Assembly: GCA_022316685.1 (NCBI GenBank)
Contig: JAKJHU010000039.1
Coordinates: 6,939,808-7,003,807, forward strand
DNA: 64,000 nt
From: Progne subis subis
Taxonomy: Eukaryota > Chordata > Aves > Passeriformes > Hirundinidae
Direction of reading: 5' to 3'
Within the stretch, counting starts at the first letter, position 1. Each line of letters begins with the position of its first letter. The notes under the pieces are model-generated. The model did not search any database. It worked only from the letters and a program-made list of their open reading frames with translations, and had not been told where the DNA came from. The translations under genes were made by a program, and so were the position numbers. This document shows positions 22,433 through 35,550 of the stretch, one piece after another.

Positions 22433-25400
22433 CAGGCAGAGAGTAAGCTGGAAGGAAAGCGCCTGGGGAACATAGCATCACTATCGAAATCATAAAAGAT
22501 GTATAAGGACATCAGTGGAAGAACTAGAAAAACTATTAGAAGAATGCCCTACAGGGCCGTCCCAATGGCTCAGCGATTAGTACACTGCGCTGCCGTTGGG
22601 AAAATGCCGGGAAGCTCTGAGGCTAATCTTAGCATCTCATTCATTGGTACTGGCAGCTGAGAGCCCTGTGAGCACAGGGTGTCCACAGCAGAGAAAGACT
22701 GATACAGTGCTCGCGTACCCAAAACTATGGACCTAGGCTGTGCTTTGACCACTGAGGCTGCCTCAGGAAGGAATAGCATGTCTTAGCTAGCATCAGCTTT
22801 TTTTGTTTCACTCTCTGTGTGAAAGCGAAGGAGCACCTCTGGCCCACCATGTAATACAAAGGACAGGTTATCTTCCAAGGCTGGAGCATCAGTGTTAAAG
22901 ACAGTATCTCATGTGTTATATACTTTGCTCTGGCCCTAAATATTAGTGAGTGAGTTATCCCTTAGCACCAGAGGTTTTCTGCAGTGTTGTTCACCCACAA
23001 ATTTTCTAGCATCTCGAGCAGATTGAGAGGCAGCCAGATCTTTTTTTTCAGACTCTACCTGCTTCAGCAGATCTGTGACATTCCTCCAGGCAGTTTGAGC
23101 ACCTCTGTTTTCCTTTCCAATATCTTCAACATCAGTCTTATGCCTCCAAAGTAATCTGCTACTTCACTGACAGCAAATTAGGACTACGGAGACCACAACT
23201 AAATTTTGCTGCTTCCACCTCCCCAGAAACTCCATTTGTGCCACACAGCCTGATTTGAAAGAAGCCTTATTTGAAAAAGTGGAAAAACAAATCAAGTAGG
23301 TGATCTTTATCTCCAGGGCTTCTAAGAAATGCCATCATATTATCCTGTGTTCTCACCACATTCAGATTTTTGATTCATCCATAAGATAAGGGAAACTTTA
23401 AAAAACACAGGGCTAGTCAACGAGCTTTTTTCTTTCATTTATATATTTACTATACTATATTTATCATATATTTATTTGTAGTTTCTGTCAGTGCTCCTAA
23501 ACAAAATAATTTGCAGAAGCACCCATTGGTGTGTCCCGGAAAGGCAGGACCAAAAGACACCTCAAGGTTTTGGAGCTTAGAGGAGGACTCTTACTCTTTC
23601 ACTTACTAAGTGGTCAGCCTCTTCTTATTCAGAAGGAATGGAAACCAAACATGCTGACTTTCTCCTAATTATTTTCTGAGGAACAATTCCAAGTTAATGA
23701 TACATACAGCAAAAAAAGCACTGAACTTTCACTCAGAGCTCTTTCAGACAAGCCTAGTACGGTCCAACATAGCCTTTTCTCTTTGGTGGTGACTGTTAGT
23801 ACTCTGCTGAGTCATGCAGCAATGAACAATTCAACAAAAATATTCCCATGCCTGTGTCTTATCTCCTAGTGTCCAAATTGCATCCAGTGCAGTTTAAAGC
23901 TGTGCTAGGTCCTTAAAGACATGCTTCTCCACAGCTGCTGTGGTGGGGGGTTTTTTGTGTGTTTTATTACAGCATTATTTTTCCACTCACTGAAGGCAGT
24001 GCCTTGTGCTCCCATGTAGCCGTCCCAGGTGGGCAGCCACAGACATCTGTGGCTCTGCTGACAGTTTCTGAGACTTCAGGCATACATAAGAATCAGAAAC
24101 AAATACTTTGATCTTTGGTCTTAGTGTTTTTTCCAAAAATAATTAAAACTTATAAGGATGTATTTATGTGTCAAAAATTTGAATGCAGGCTAGCCTGTCT
24201 GAAAATGCATTGTTGCCCAGGCATAGGAATCTCTACCAGAGTCCTGTTCTTATTTTTAACTATTTATTATTCTACATTTTCAGCTCACCCTGTGAAAATC
24301 ATTGTCCAAATTTTTTCATTCCTTTTTTCCTTAATTCAAGTATTAAGCGTACTCACTCTTCAAAATTTAAGCACATATTAAATCTTACTCTTGCAATTTC
24401 AAATTTCTCTTGGGTAAAAACCAGTCAAACATTCATAATATTTTTATATGGTCTATCATAAACCTTAAAGAGGAAGCTTTATTCCCTTCAAAGATAGACC
24501 TTCATGCGCATGACTTGCATTTCTATGGTTGCTATCCATATTGTACTCATACTGTAACTATTGAAAATAACTGCCAGTGTTACATGCAGCACCCAAGAAA
24601 GGTCCTTACATTTCACACTTCAGAATCCTTTGCTTGGGGACTTTGACAAAACTGGAAAACACTTGGTCAGAAGACATCTTATTCCACTGCTAGACCTTTA
24701 TTTTTTCTTTTTCCAAGGGTAGGGTAGCCCAGTGACTGGCCGTAAATTGTACCAAATTTGGATTGTGTTGAGACAGTTTCTTTTTTTCTTCTTTTACTGG
24801 AAGTATTCTCACCACCTCAAGGTATATTTTCATTTTCAGAAAGTGGTCTAGACTGTAGTTTGTATCTAAATAAAGTTGAACAGTCCATTTTGTTCAAAAT
24901 TACTCATTAAGGCTACCTAACATTCTTGACTGTTCTCTCCCTGTGTATCATGTTATTTTTGTATTGATGAATAGACAACATATCTGTGACTTTTGAGACT
25001 CAAAAAAAAAAATTTAAAAAAAAAAAAAAAAAAAGGTATTGGCAACATACCTGATGGAGAACTTCTGGACTCTCTGAAGGAAACAGATAGTGTGATTTTC
25101 TCATTGTCAATTTATGTTTTAGATATTACAGAATAAAGCCACTATGCTCTTCATTACTCTATAGCCAAATAAAGGTTGTCTCAAATGTGTATCTATAATT
25201 TGGGTATATAGATATGTCTATTTGAAGAAAATGAAAATTCTCTTAGTCCAAAATTCATTAAAGTGGCTTTATTGTACCTTTTTTTTATTTTTGCCCAAAT
25301 AACGGGCAAAATGCATGTTACTAGTACCTCAATAGGACAGGTTGGCGAAAATTATTACTTGTTGATGGTATAGCGTATTTCTTCTCCATACATATGACAG

Positions 25401-27919
25401 AGGGAAAAGCAACAGGAACTCCTCTGGCAAACTATTTTTTTTTTTTTTTTTTTTTTAAATCTTATTTCAAAACAAGATTCTGTGTTCAAAAACTGTGGTT
25501 TGTATTCCAGAAAAAAACCTCTGACAGATTGTCAAGAGTATGTAATTTATTTAGGTTTGGCCTTTTTAGTATGGAACAAGAAGAAATATGAGAGTGTCCA
25601 TGCAAGAAGGTATTGTAACAACAGCAACATCTGCTCAATGTCAGAGTTTGTTTATAGTTGCAACATGTAACAATCACTATTTACTGCTTCCTTTAACTGA
25701 ACTTAATCAATATTTTTTTACTAAAGTAATTGAACCATATGGAGATAAAAGCTATCATACAGGTAGAAGTAAAATTTGAATATGTTGGTCAGATATCAGT
25801 AATTCTTCTAAGATTCAAGTGCAATCATTAATTCATTAAAAAGTTACAATTTGTGTTGAATAATGTTACTAACGGTCCATACTATTTTCTGTGCCTCAAC
25901 TCAATAACAACTTGTCTATATGCCAACCAAGCACGGTGGCTAGTTTTCTTAGGATGAACTTTTGATTCTAATCAGTTTTAGTTAACTGTTTTTGGCTTAT
26001 AAATAAGTACAGAGGGTGAAAATCTGCATAATAAAGAAGATATTTTATGCAAAAAAGTATTGAATTAGTAAAATGACTAAAGCTGATATATCAAACACCT
26101 GAAGAAGAAGAAAGAAAGGTTAAGATTTTTTTTTGAACTCATGGTACACCTTACACTTTTTGTGGTATGCATTAATAATGCTTCAGAGTTGGCATATCTG
26201 AAGATAAGAAGAATTATTCAGTTTAAATAGCAACAGGATTCTTAGCTTTCAGAATATTCTTATGAATCCTTGCTACTTCCACTAACACTGCTCTCTTACA
26301 TTTGCTTTTTAGGTGAAGAGGAGTCTATGACTGGGAATAATGCAAAATAATTTGACTTTTGAGAGACTCTAAACTCTTCAAACCATTGTTATAACAGATG
26401 ATGCTTGACGTTGCCAATCATTCTGTCTTCCTTTTACTTCTAAGTCCTGATATCAGTAGGAGACTGTGTACATGCATTCATATGGTGCTGTTTGGTCTGT
26501 GGATCATACATGTCTGGAGTTAATTTATTTAATTTATAGACTTTAAAATATCTTCTGTCTTCACTGTTAGTTAGAAAGATCTTTAAAATCTCAAAGAATA
26601 TCCCTTAATATGGCTTTCAAGGAAAACAAGCTCGGGGGGGGGGGGAAGAAAAATAAAACATACTCTGTATATACTATGTACATGCTAACTTGAATATACC
26701 TTTATAAGTACCAAACAATATTTCTTCAAGTAGGATCTTTGATAATGTTTATCATACACACGTTATTCCATAATTTAAAAAATAATATAGTTTTGCAAGC
26801 AGATGCCTAGTGATTTGTTATTAGGTCCAGTTATGATGCTGCAAGGTGAAAAATTAATACTAACCTTTCAAAAGAATTCTGGGGTTGAATCCTCACTATC
26901 ATATATAGGCACTAGAATTTGACTCTCCTGTTCACTTGGGATGTTAAGCCACTGGTTTTCATATTCAGAAGTGTAGTCAACCCAAAATGGAGACCACTGT
27001 CTGAGATATAGTCCTTGTTTGGAGAGTAAAACTGAGGATTTCCTCAGGATTCATGCTGTGAGAAGACGAACTGGGGAGCCAAAGATGAGTCAATGGCTTT
27101 TCCCACCACCAAGTTAATATGCATTTGAATCTCTATTTCTTTGTTCAGAGTGACTGTAAATGTTCTCTTGTAGAGAAATTGCTCAGTCTAAAGATGATTG
27201 TAGTTACACAGTCATTCAAGTGAATTAATAGAGGGAAACAAAGAAGACTCACTTCATCACTAATGGACACAAGACGTATGCAGCGGCTGAGTGACCGCTG
27301 GCTGCTCTGGTGTCCTAGCCTGGATAGCAGCAACAGTGTCTGCTTTGGATAGCAGCAGTGTATGCCTTCCTAACAGCTAATTATTTCTGCAGAGTGACAG
27401 TATGATGTTGATTAAAAATATATATTAATATATATGGTCTATTGTACCTATAAATATATCTTGCCTGATTTATTTGGTCTGAGCTCATCTATAAATTGTC
27501 TGGGTTCTGAAGGAAAATGGCAAAATTTGTCTTGCATGTAGAGGGATAGATTTCAAGTTAAATCAGGGGTTAGAACAAAAAAATTCCAAATTAATAACAA
27601 GCTCCTAAGAGCTCAAACAAAGCAAATTTTAATACATAACAATCAGAAGGCATGTGTATATCTTGAGCAGAGAACAAACCTGAGATCTGGATGGGTGGGA
27701 AAAAATGGTCAGGTAATACTTTCCCTATGAAAAAACAAGAATAAGAAAAGCATTCTAATAAAGCATAGTTGTTAGTCTGATTCAGTCATGAATTTGAGTA
27801 ATTGAGATGTAGTCTGTTTCAAGCAAGGAAGCAAAAGCAAAACACAATCCTTGTCTGTCAATTAACTCCATTGTCAGTTTAACTTCAAGAAGAAATTAAA
27901 GAAATTCTGCATTTTCCTG

Positions 27920-28075
27920 AAAAATAAATAAAAAATAAAAACCAAACAGCCATCAAAAAAAAACCCCAAAAACCCCTCCAAAGAAAAGTGCAAAATGAAA
28001 CAAAAACAACACCACAAAAACAACACCAAAAAAACAACACACAAAACTAAGCATCATTAAAAAAAAAAAATAAAT
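27920..28075. repeat. A/C low-complexity tract
   Basis: About 155 bases dominated by AAAAC, AACAACACC and CCCCAAAAA units with few G or T. Confidence 0.8.
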
Positions 28076-29076
28076 GCATACTTATATGGCATTGCACCTT
28101 TCATATGACTTTCATGAAGCTTAAGGAAGAATGTTAATCCATTTGGTTTGAAAATGTCATTCTGGCTTTATCTTTTCCCTGCACCCCTAAAAATTTTTTA
28201 TAAGAGAGGACTATAAAAAAGTCTGGAAGATGCTTCTTTCTTTCCTATGAGGTAATATTCAGTACTGCTTATCTGTAAGTCAACTACAATCACAAGAAAC
28301 AAGTTTTCACTGAAGTATATTGATGTTTGCTTTTGTCCTTAGAAAGTGTTTGAACATTCAGTCCTGGAAGTAGGCTAGTGGAATGAGTGGCCTGATGCTG
28401 TTAAAAATTACTATTAAAATGAACTGAGAGTAATTTTTAATAGTGTTTCATTGGAGTCAATGGGCCAATACTATCAGAAGTGACTCTCATTGGAGTTGTG
28501 GAGATTCATTTCTTTATGTGAAGTTACTGAAGTCTAAGGTAACAGACTATAGAAAGTTAACCCCACACAGTGTAATTACATTCAATGTAGCCTCATCTTA
28601 TGGCTAGAATAGAAAGAAACACTTAATTAAGTACGGGATTTGTGTATCACTTCACACAATATATTAAAAAACCCACCAGGGTAGTGTCACAGAGGATGGT
28701 GAGCCGCCTAGTGCAGTTAGGCTTTTAGGATAATTGCACAATACCACTTAACGGAACAGATCACATACTACTACAGCATGCTTTCAAGAGTGAAATGTTA
28801 GGCAATATATCCCATACCCTATACTCTTTGAACAGTGCCTCACACTCTCGCTTTTGCTAGATAGTCATGAGAATCAGACTAAAGGACTCTGATGTCTCGT
28901 CCAGAGGGTAGCAATTGTAAAAAGACACATTCACTGCCTCTCTCTGAAAACTAAAGTAATGAGAGCAAAACTACCTTCACTTCTCCATTTGATTAATGGA
29001 TAATAAATTTCACTACTTATCAGGAAAAGCAAACTTCAACATTTTTTTCAACTTAAACTTAATCACTATTAACCTC

Positions 29077-29693
29077 TGTGCTGGCTTGAAAGTAAAACCA
29101 GCAAGAACTCCCAAGTCAGAAAAACAATTTAATAGGAGAGGAAAAAAAAAAAAAAAAAAAAAAGTAAAATAAAATAAAACAAATGCAGTAGTACAAAAGA
29201 CCACTGACAGAGTCAGAATACAACCTGATACCCTGTGGAGGTGGTAGCAGTCCAGATGAAGTGGTCCTGTTGAAGCACTGTTCCCACAGAAAGGTCTGGT
29301 AGCTCTTGTCCTCTGGTAATCCACTGGGTAAGGCTGCCTGTGCTGTCCCAAATCCCAGATTATATCCAGGTGGGAATGCTTGGCTCCTCCCCCTGGGTGG
29401 AGCATCTCACAATGGGTTGATATCATTTTATGAGCCTTGCAATGGGTCCTTGATTGCCCACTAAACAGAGACAGCTCCTGGAGGGAGTTACCTATGAGTC
29501 ATGCAGCAGGGCATTGATGGGCCATTGACAGAAGATAGTCTGGAGGGAGGGGGCAAGGGAAACACTGCCCAACCTAGCTTCAACAGCTCATGTAGATGGT
29601 GATAGAATACATATTTTGGGCACATCTTACATTGCAACCTAGGAAAACTTCCAAAATGTTCAGAGGAATTTGTGTAAAACCAGCAGATGCACA
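29077..29693 (-). mobile_element. Solo LTR of an avian endogenous retrovirus (probably ERVL type)
   Basis: On the minus strand the segment starts TGTGCATCTGCTGG and ends CCAGCACA, a TG...CA element with short inverted ends. The text resembles a common passerine LTR (CTGGCTTGAAAGTAAAACCAGCA, CAATTTAATAGGAG, GGGTGGAGCATCTC on the plus strand), as I remember it. A TATATAAT-like box lies near 29355 and an ATTAAA signal near the 3' end, both in minus sense. The flanks do not show a clean target duplication (ACCTC against ACTAG), so the outer boundary at 29693 is approximate. No retroviral coding region is attached. A poly-A run at about 29140-29163 lies inside. Confidence 0.75.
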
Positions 29694-32600
29694 ACTAGAT
29701 CCTGTTATGTTTTGTGTGAGTCCAAAGTGGGAGACATTCTTTGCTTAACCATTCCATGGATTTTATCATTCCACAAACACTACTGTATAATCACATTACA
29801 GCAGAAAACTGTGTCAATGGAAAAATATTATACAAAAGCATGAATTAGATATGTGAAGGTAAGTATATAGTTCAAAGTGATTACATATTGTATAAATGAT
29901 GTGCAGTTTTATGTTTTGGGGTTTTTTTTCCCTCCACAATTCTAAAATATTATCTATGCTCTAGGTCTATTTCCCATCAATTAAATATTATAATATAAAC
30001 TCTTTTAGTATAAGTACAGCAATTCAAGTTTCACTTAAGTCTTTATAATCATTAATGTCTTTGCATCTCAGAATAATTCTGTAATTGTGGAACCCCTGGA
30101 TTGAAAGTATTACTTAATGTCCCATCAATACTGGGACAAAGGACATAAACCAACTTCAATGCGTATAGGGTAACAAAAGATTTAAAAAGTATGTGCAATA
30201 TAGGACTTACAAAGCCTAAATCAGATTGTAGATTAAGTCTCAAATCTATCCTCCCAATTTAGGTGGGCCATGATGAGAATGAAGCAGCAAAATGCTAAAT
30301 ATTCTGTTTCCTTCAAGTCTAATAGGTAATTTTGTTCATTCTGCCTTAGCTGCTGGAAGCAAATCAGATACCTCAGTACTGAAGACGTTTTTATAACTTG
30401 AAAGTCACACCAGCATATAGCATGCTTTTCAGGTCCACTTGGAAGTGTTGGCTTCTGACCAGCTACACTGGTACAGTACTGTGCTACACTGCTCTCTTTT
30501 AATGCCAGCTCTCCGTAAAGGTTGTGCAGAATTTTTATCTACTTTTGTTTGGCCTTGTGATGCAGATTCATAGAAACAGGTAGTTGCAAGGAAATATCAT
30601 TCTTTTTACGTTTTTATCTTAAACTTTCCCTTAGATTGTTTTCATCATGAAATTGGTAATTTAAAACTATTTTCATAGTCTTAAAAATTAAAAAAACCTC
30701 CCACCCCCAAAAGAAACAACCCAACTTTTATTGTTTATCTGGAGACATTCTTAAAAAAACTCTCTTCATGGAGAGTTTAACATGGAGTTACTGAAATATG
30801 TGGTAATCAAAAACGATTTTGAGAAAACATCACAGTCAATCCTAAGTAGGTCACTGAAGATTGGTCTACTGGTTTTGGCCAAGGCAAGTTCTGTGAGTTA
30901 GCAGCTAGGCTTGCTTCTTTCTTGGAGAACATAAAGAAAAGACAAGTCACAGTCTCAATAGTTTCTGAAGGATTATTGTTACTGAAAAAAAGAATGAAAA
31001 ATATGTTTTGACAGTTTAGTATCTTCTGAAAAAATAATTGAAGTTGGAAAGTTAGATGCCAGGATTAGTCAAATCAATGTGACTTGAAATGGCAGAGATG
31101 ATAAACCCTGAAAAGAAAAATCTTTTATGTTAACTTTATCACAGTGTTCATCATAGAAGGGCATATATATAATTAGGTATGCATGGTAGAACCCCCGTAA
31201 AGTAATAACTTTTAATGAATAGCCCTGTTAAAATAATACATTTCTGGGCACCAAACCAAATATGTACAGGAACACAGTGCAAACCTTCTGAATGATAAAG
31301 CAGGAAACTAAAAAGAAAATAAAAAAAAAACTAACAAAAAGAACATTTAGTAGGAAATTGGACTGATATGCCTGCTTATATTAATAGCTGTACATGTTTT
31401 CATGAAATCAAAACAAATTTGATAAAAGAGACTTTCGAAATTACTATATGCTGTACAAATATTATATATTAAAAATAAAAGATTTTTCCCTAACAAGGTT
31501 GATTCTAATTTCATCTCTTTTGCTGATTTCAAAAGAATTATACCAGAAATGCATCTGTTCCTTTTAGAGTATTTGTTTCATGCTAGTTGTATGTTTTGTT
31601 TTATTAGGACAGCACTGCACTGTTTGATAGAAAACCAATCTCTGATCATCAAACCTTATTCTACTTAAAAAGCTTTACCTCATGGAGTACTTAGATTCAG
31701 GTTCTTTAATAGCTTTATGTACCCAACTCTTTTAGAAAATAAAATGTGATACTACCTTAGTTTTAGATCTTCAGAGATACTTGATTTGCTGAACTTCAGT
31801 GAGTGCCAAGATCATCAAGTCTCAGTAGGCAGCCAGCATATTCATGCTTCAGACATATGGTGTCATTCTCACAGGAAAGTCAACCTTTTCCCCTGAATTT
31901 GGGAGCCAAAGCTGGTGACTCTATACAGTCTGAGAATGATGGGGAGCAGAGCACATGAATGTTTAGTTTTGTATAAGAAAATGACTCATCGGGGAGGATC
32001 TGAACTTTGAAGGACCATGTCAAACATTCAGTTTTACTTCCCTGAACAACAGGTTAACAATTTACAAGATCCTCAGGAATGTGATTAGCTTATTAAGACA
32101 CTCATTATGATTATATCTTTCAGATCTCCTGTTCTGAGCTCAGATCAATCTGTTGCTGGAATTCATTCTTATTTTAAAAGGGAAGGAGACAATGCCCCTA
32201 GGAGAGGTTGCTCACTAGGTGAGCAACCTTCTTCTAAATGACAAAAATGTCTTAAAACAGAAAATGTCTCAAAAAACGCAGGAAAACCATTACAGTTGGA
32301 GAATGGGTGTTAAGGTGTAAGAAAGAAAGATTAGTGTCAAACACTACAGAATATGAAAACATCATGGTAAATTAATTTTCTAAATTATATTTTGGAAGTT
32401 AAGTATTTCTTGACTTGATAAGACTGTAGTACTGGTTTCAGTGTCATTTTTGTGCTTCATAAATTTATTTCACTTTTCACACACTCTTACTTAAAAAAAA
32501 TGTATTACTAAGAGATTGTTGAAAACATTCCTGGAAAGTTCTAACAGATTGTGCAAGAAGAGTTAAAACTAGTGTTAAGAGATAGTGATGTTCCATATCA

Positions 32601-33986
32601 AGTAAATTAGTTTATTTTACATCTCTTTATGATTCAATCCAAACCCAGGACTACCTCCGTGTCCCTATGATGACTGTGAGACAACCTTCTGCCATGACTT
32701 GTTCTGAAGTTGCTTGAATTAGGAGGCAGTGCTTTGGATCTATATTTCTATGGATGAAATACAGCAGATTAACTGATTCCGAGCTGCTAACCTCAGCCTC
32801 TATCCTTCTCTCTGCTTTAGAGCTCTTATGATTCATTGCCATTCTCCTGAAGTCACAGACAAAGGACAGACGGTTTTAATTATGATCACAAAAAAAAAAA
32901 AAAAAAAAAAATAAAAAAAAAAAAATAAAAAAAAATCTATCAGGCATATGGAGATAACAGGCCAGAATTTTTACGAGACCTTGGAGAAGTTAGCTTGTCA
33001 GAATTTGAAACCCTGGAAGTGGAATTATTTTAGCTTCAGAGAAAATTTCCTTAGACTGATTTTTTTTTTTTTTTCCCCCCCCAGGAGAATCTGATAATAA
33101 AATGACTAATGACCTTTGCTTAGAAATGGATAAGAGAGAAGATGTACAAATAACAATACCTGGAAAATAGTACATCTTTATAAGAACTAATTACAGTTTA
33201 TTTTCAATAATATTTTAAAGCCCATCTTCATGAGACTCACTTGAAGTTGTACTGTTTCAGGTTGAAGTCACTGAAATTTTATTGTACCAGGAAGGACTGG
33301 GTCCTTGACAACCTTATAATGGCTATAAAGGATTTCCACAGTAACATATAATTTTATTGCAGGAATATCTTTTAAAAACTTAATATTAGGCATAAGATGG
33401 GTTGGTGAGAGGGCAAATGTTTCCTCATGTCCTGTTGAGTGATTGAAACTTTAAAAAAACCCTATATTTTATTAATTTTTTTTTTCTAATGGAAATGTTA
33501 ATAATCAAAACATCACTATTTCCAAAAGAAGCAGCATAGGATTATTCATGTTCTGCTGCTGAATGTCTTAGCTTTTGATGTCAACTGGAACTAGCACCTG
33601 TTGACAAGATTTCATAAATACAATTAATCTGAAAAACATTAAAATAACTCAGTTTCTAGCTACATTTACCTTTATAAGATTAGACTTTATGAAGAACACC
33701 AGATAGGCAAAAATGTTAACACTTCAATCTCCTGAATTTATGCTTTCCTGATACTGACTTTATTTTCCATTTGATCTATAGGTGCTACTTTAAAAATATT
33801 TAAACAATATATTTTCATTATTTATAATTCTAAAAACATAGTGGAGGCAGAAGCAGCCTGTACTAAAGAGATACCAGAAGAAGAGAGTTCAGTACATAAA
33901 ACTTCTGCCATTCATTAATTTTCATCTAGAGTAAATGTGAGGTGTAGTTCTCAAAAGGCACAACACTGAGTAAGTGTGAAACAGTT
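29694..33986. other. Intergenic DNA, no gene seen
   Basis: AT-rich unique DNA. It contains an A/C-rich patch at about 30690-30725 and an A-rich tract with T breaks at 32889-32936. No recognisable exon, RNA gene or mobile element. Confidence 0.7.
33982..33986. repeat. Target site duplication, left copy (CAGTT)
   Basis: Five bases immediately outside the TGTCAT end of the LTR, matching 35546-35550 exactly. Confidence 0.85.
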
Positions 33987-35545
33987 TGTCATAGTTTAAT
34001 TTAAACCAGGCGGAAACACTAATTAATGTAGTGGGTTCACGTTCACTAAATTTTGGTCTTGGTACTTACTCTTTTTGTGAGAGAGAGACTAGGAGAAAAA
34101 CAAAGCAGGCTCAACCTTAAAATTAACAAATAGTTTATTAATATACACTAAAAGAATAGAAAAACAGAAAGTTGGAAAAAAACTAAAATGGAATGAAACT
34201 TCAAAAAACACTTTTCCCTCCCCTTATAAACTGTTCACTTTCTTACAAAACAACATAAAGAGACAAAACTTGTAATTTTCGGTTTGTTTCATTATCTGAT
34301 AATAGTCTTTCATCAATTCATTAGGGGAAGAGTATCCTTTAGAGTCATGGATCCCACTGACAACTTAGAACAGTTCTCTTGTGGGTTTTAAACTGTCACA
34401 AAAACAACCGCCCGGAGAAACCTGCCTTTGTGACCCTCCCAGGAGCAGTTTCCCAAGCTGCTTATGGGTCATGGGTCTTAGGCTTTTGCATACTGGGGTT
34501 TCTGTTTTAAAGATGAATAACTCTAAAGCAAAGGATTCTTCACCTCAAGGTACAGAGATATCTTCACACTTCTTCACTGGTGCAGGGGCTTCTCATCTTT
34601 ATCTCTGTTCAAACATCTTATAGGATATTACTTAGTTCATCACAAACACCTTTGCTTAAATCTACATGCAAAACAATCATCTCCCCAAATGCATATCTTT
34701 CCCATGATTTACAGGAATGACCTAAATATAGAGTTCATTTCCATGGCTCAAGTAAGAATAGAACAACCAACTCTTCAACCCTCTGTCCCAATAGTCTTTT
34801 CACTCTTGCTACTGACTTTATGCTGTTGTTCTTTATGTTCACTCTGTCTTTCTTTACTCTCTCAGAGAAGGGCCAAGCTCTGGAAGCTTCATGTGACTAG
34901 GAAAGAGTTAAATCTGCTCTGAGTCTTTGTCTCTCTCTGTAGCTCCTGGTATTAGATGTTCAAGGCTGAGCTGATAAAGGAGGAAAAACTCACGCAGAAA
35001 CATCAGAGATTGGAGCACTCGGGCAGTCCAGAATCACAAAAAAATCAGGCGAGATCATAAATGCCTTCTCAGCCCACCCTCTGGTGTAAATTGGGGTGGC
35101 CTCGGCCCAAATAGTGCCCATAGCTCCCATCAGGGGCCTGGCAGAGATTTTTCTCTGCTCTAAGGAAATTTGAAGAAAGTAGCTGTTACAAAACAGCAAC
35201 CTCTCCTTCCCCTGCCCCACCACCCGGGAGCCGATGGAATCCGGCCAGGCCTCAGGCCACCTTCCCCCCACAAAAAGGGGGGAGCAGCAGGCCCAGCTCG
35301 ATGTTACCTGTCTCTCTCTGGCCAAAGGAAGAAGGAAAAGGGCCCAGCTACAGGAAATCAAGGGGTTTTATATGGTACTTCCCAAAGTCGCAGCCAACAA
35401 TTTCAGTGGTCAGAATAGATGTCAATATTCTAACTAACTCTCTGATAGGTCTCTGTCTCTTCCAAAGCAATTCCCAGGTCCTGACCTGGAGAATTATTTT
35501 ACATTCTTTTATAACTAAAAAACTAAACTGTACTAACCCATGACA
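33987..35545 (-). mobile_element. Long solo LTR with 5-bp target duplication
   Basis: The element begins TGTCAT and ends ATGACA and is bracketed by CAGTT at 33982-33986 and 35546-35550, a 5-bp duplication as ERVL-type or ERV1-type insertions make. On the minus strand a TATAAAA box lies at 35373-35367 and AATAAA at 34139-34134, so U3 is on the right and U5 on the left. At 1,559 bp it is long for an LTR, with over 1.2 kb between the TATA box and the poly-A signal. I see no second LTR copy or gag/pol/env similarity inside, so it reads as a solo LTR. An open frame at 34990-35361 (minus) follows the TATA box but resembles nothing known. Family name not assigned. Confidence 0.85.
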
Positions 35546-35550
35546 CAGTT
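35546..35550. repeat. Target site duplication, right copy (CAGTT)
   Basis: Five bases immediately after the ATGACA end, matching 33982-33986. Confidence 0.85.

Larger units (their letters stand above)
18716..29076. other. Upstream intergenic DNA, no gene seen
   Basis: AT-rich, mostly unique DNA upstream of NPAS3. I found no exon-like frame with splice sites and no RNA gene. Homopolymers include T22 at 21318-21339, A44 at 22388-22431, A runs at 25003-25034 and T22 near 25435-25456. A G12 run lies at 26634-26645. Possible old repeat fragments occur near 19660-19720 and 28430-28500 (a GTCAATGGG-type word). Confidence 0.7.

Noticed and set aside
22570..22779. Functional tRNA gene
   Set aside because: Only an A-box-like word is present. 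No B box, anticodon arm or closing acceptor stem can be drawn.
34990..35361. 123-codon minus-strand frame inside the long LTR
   Set aside because: It starts just after the LTR TATA box and resembles no retroviral or host protein I know. Most likely chance within U3/R DNA.
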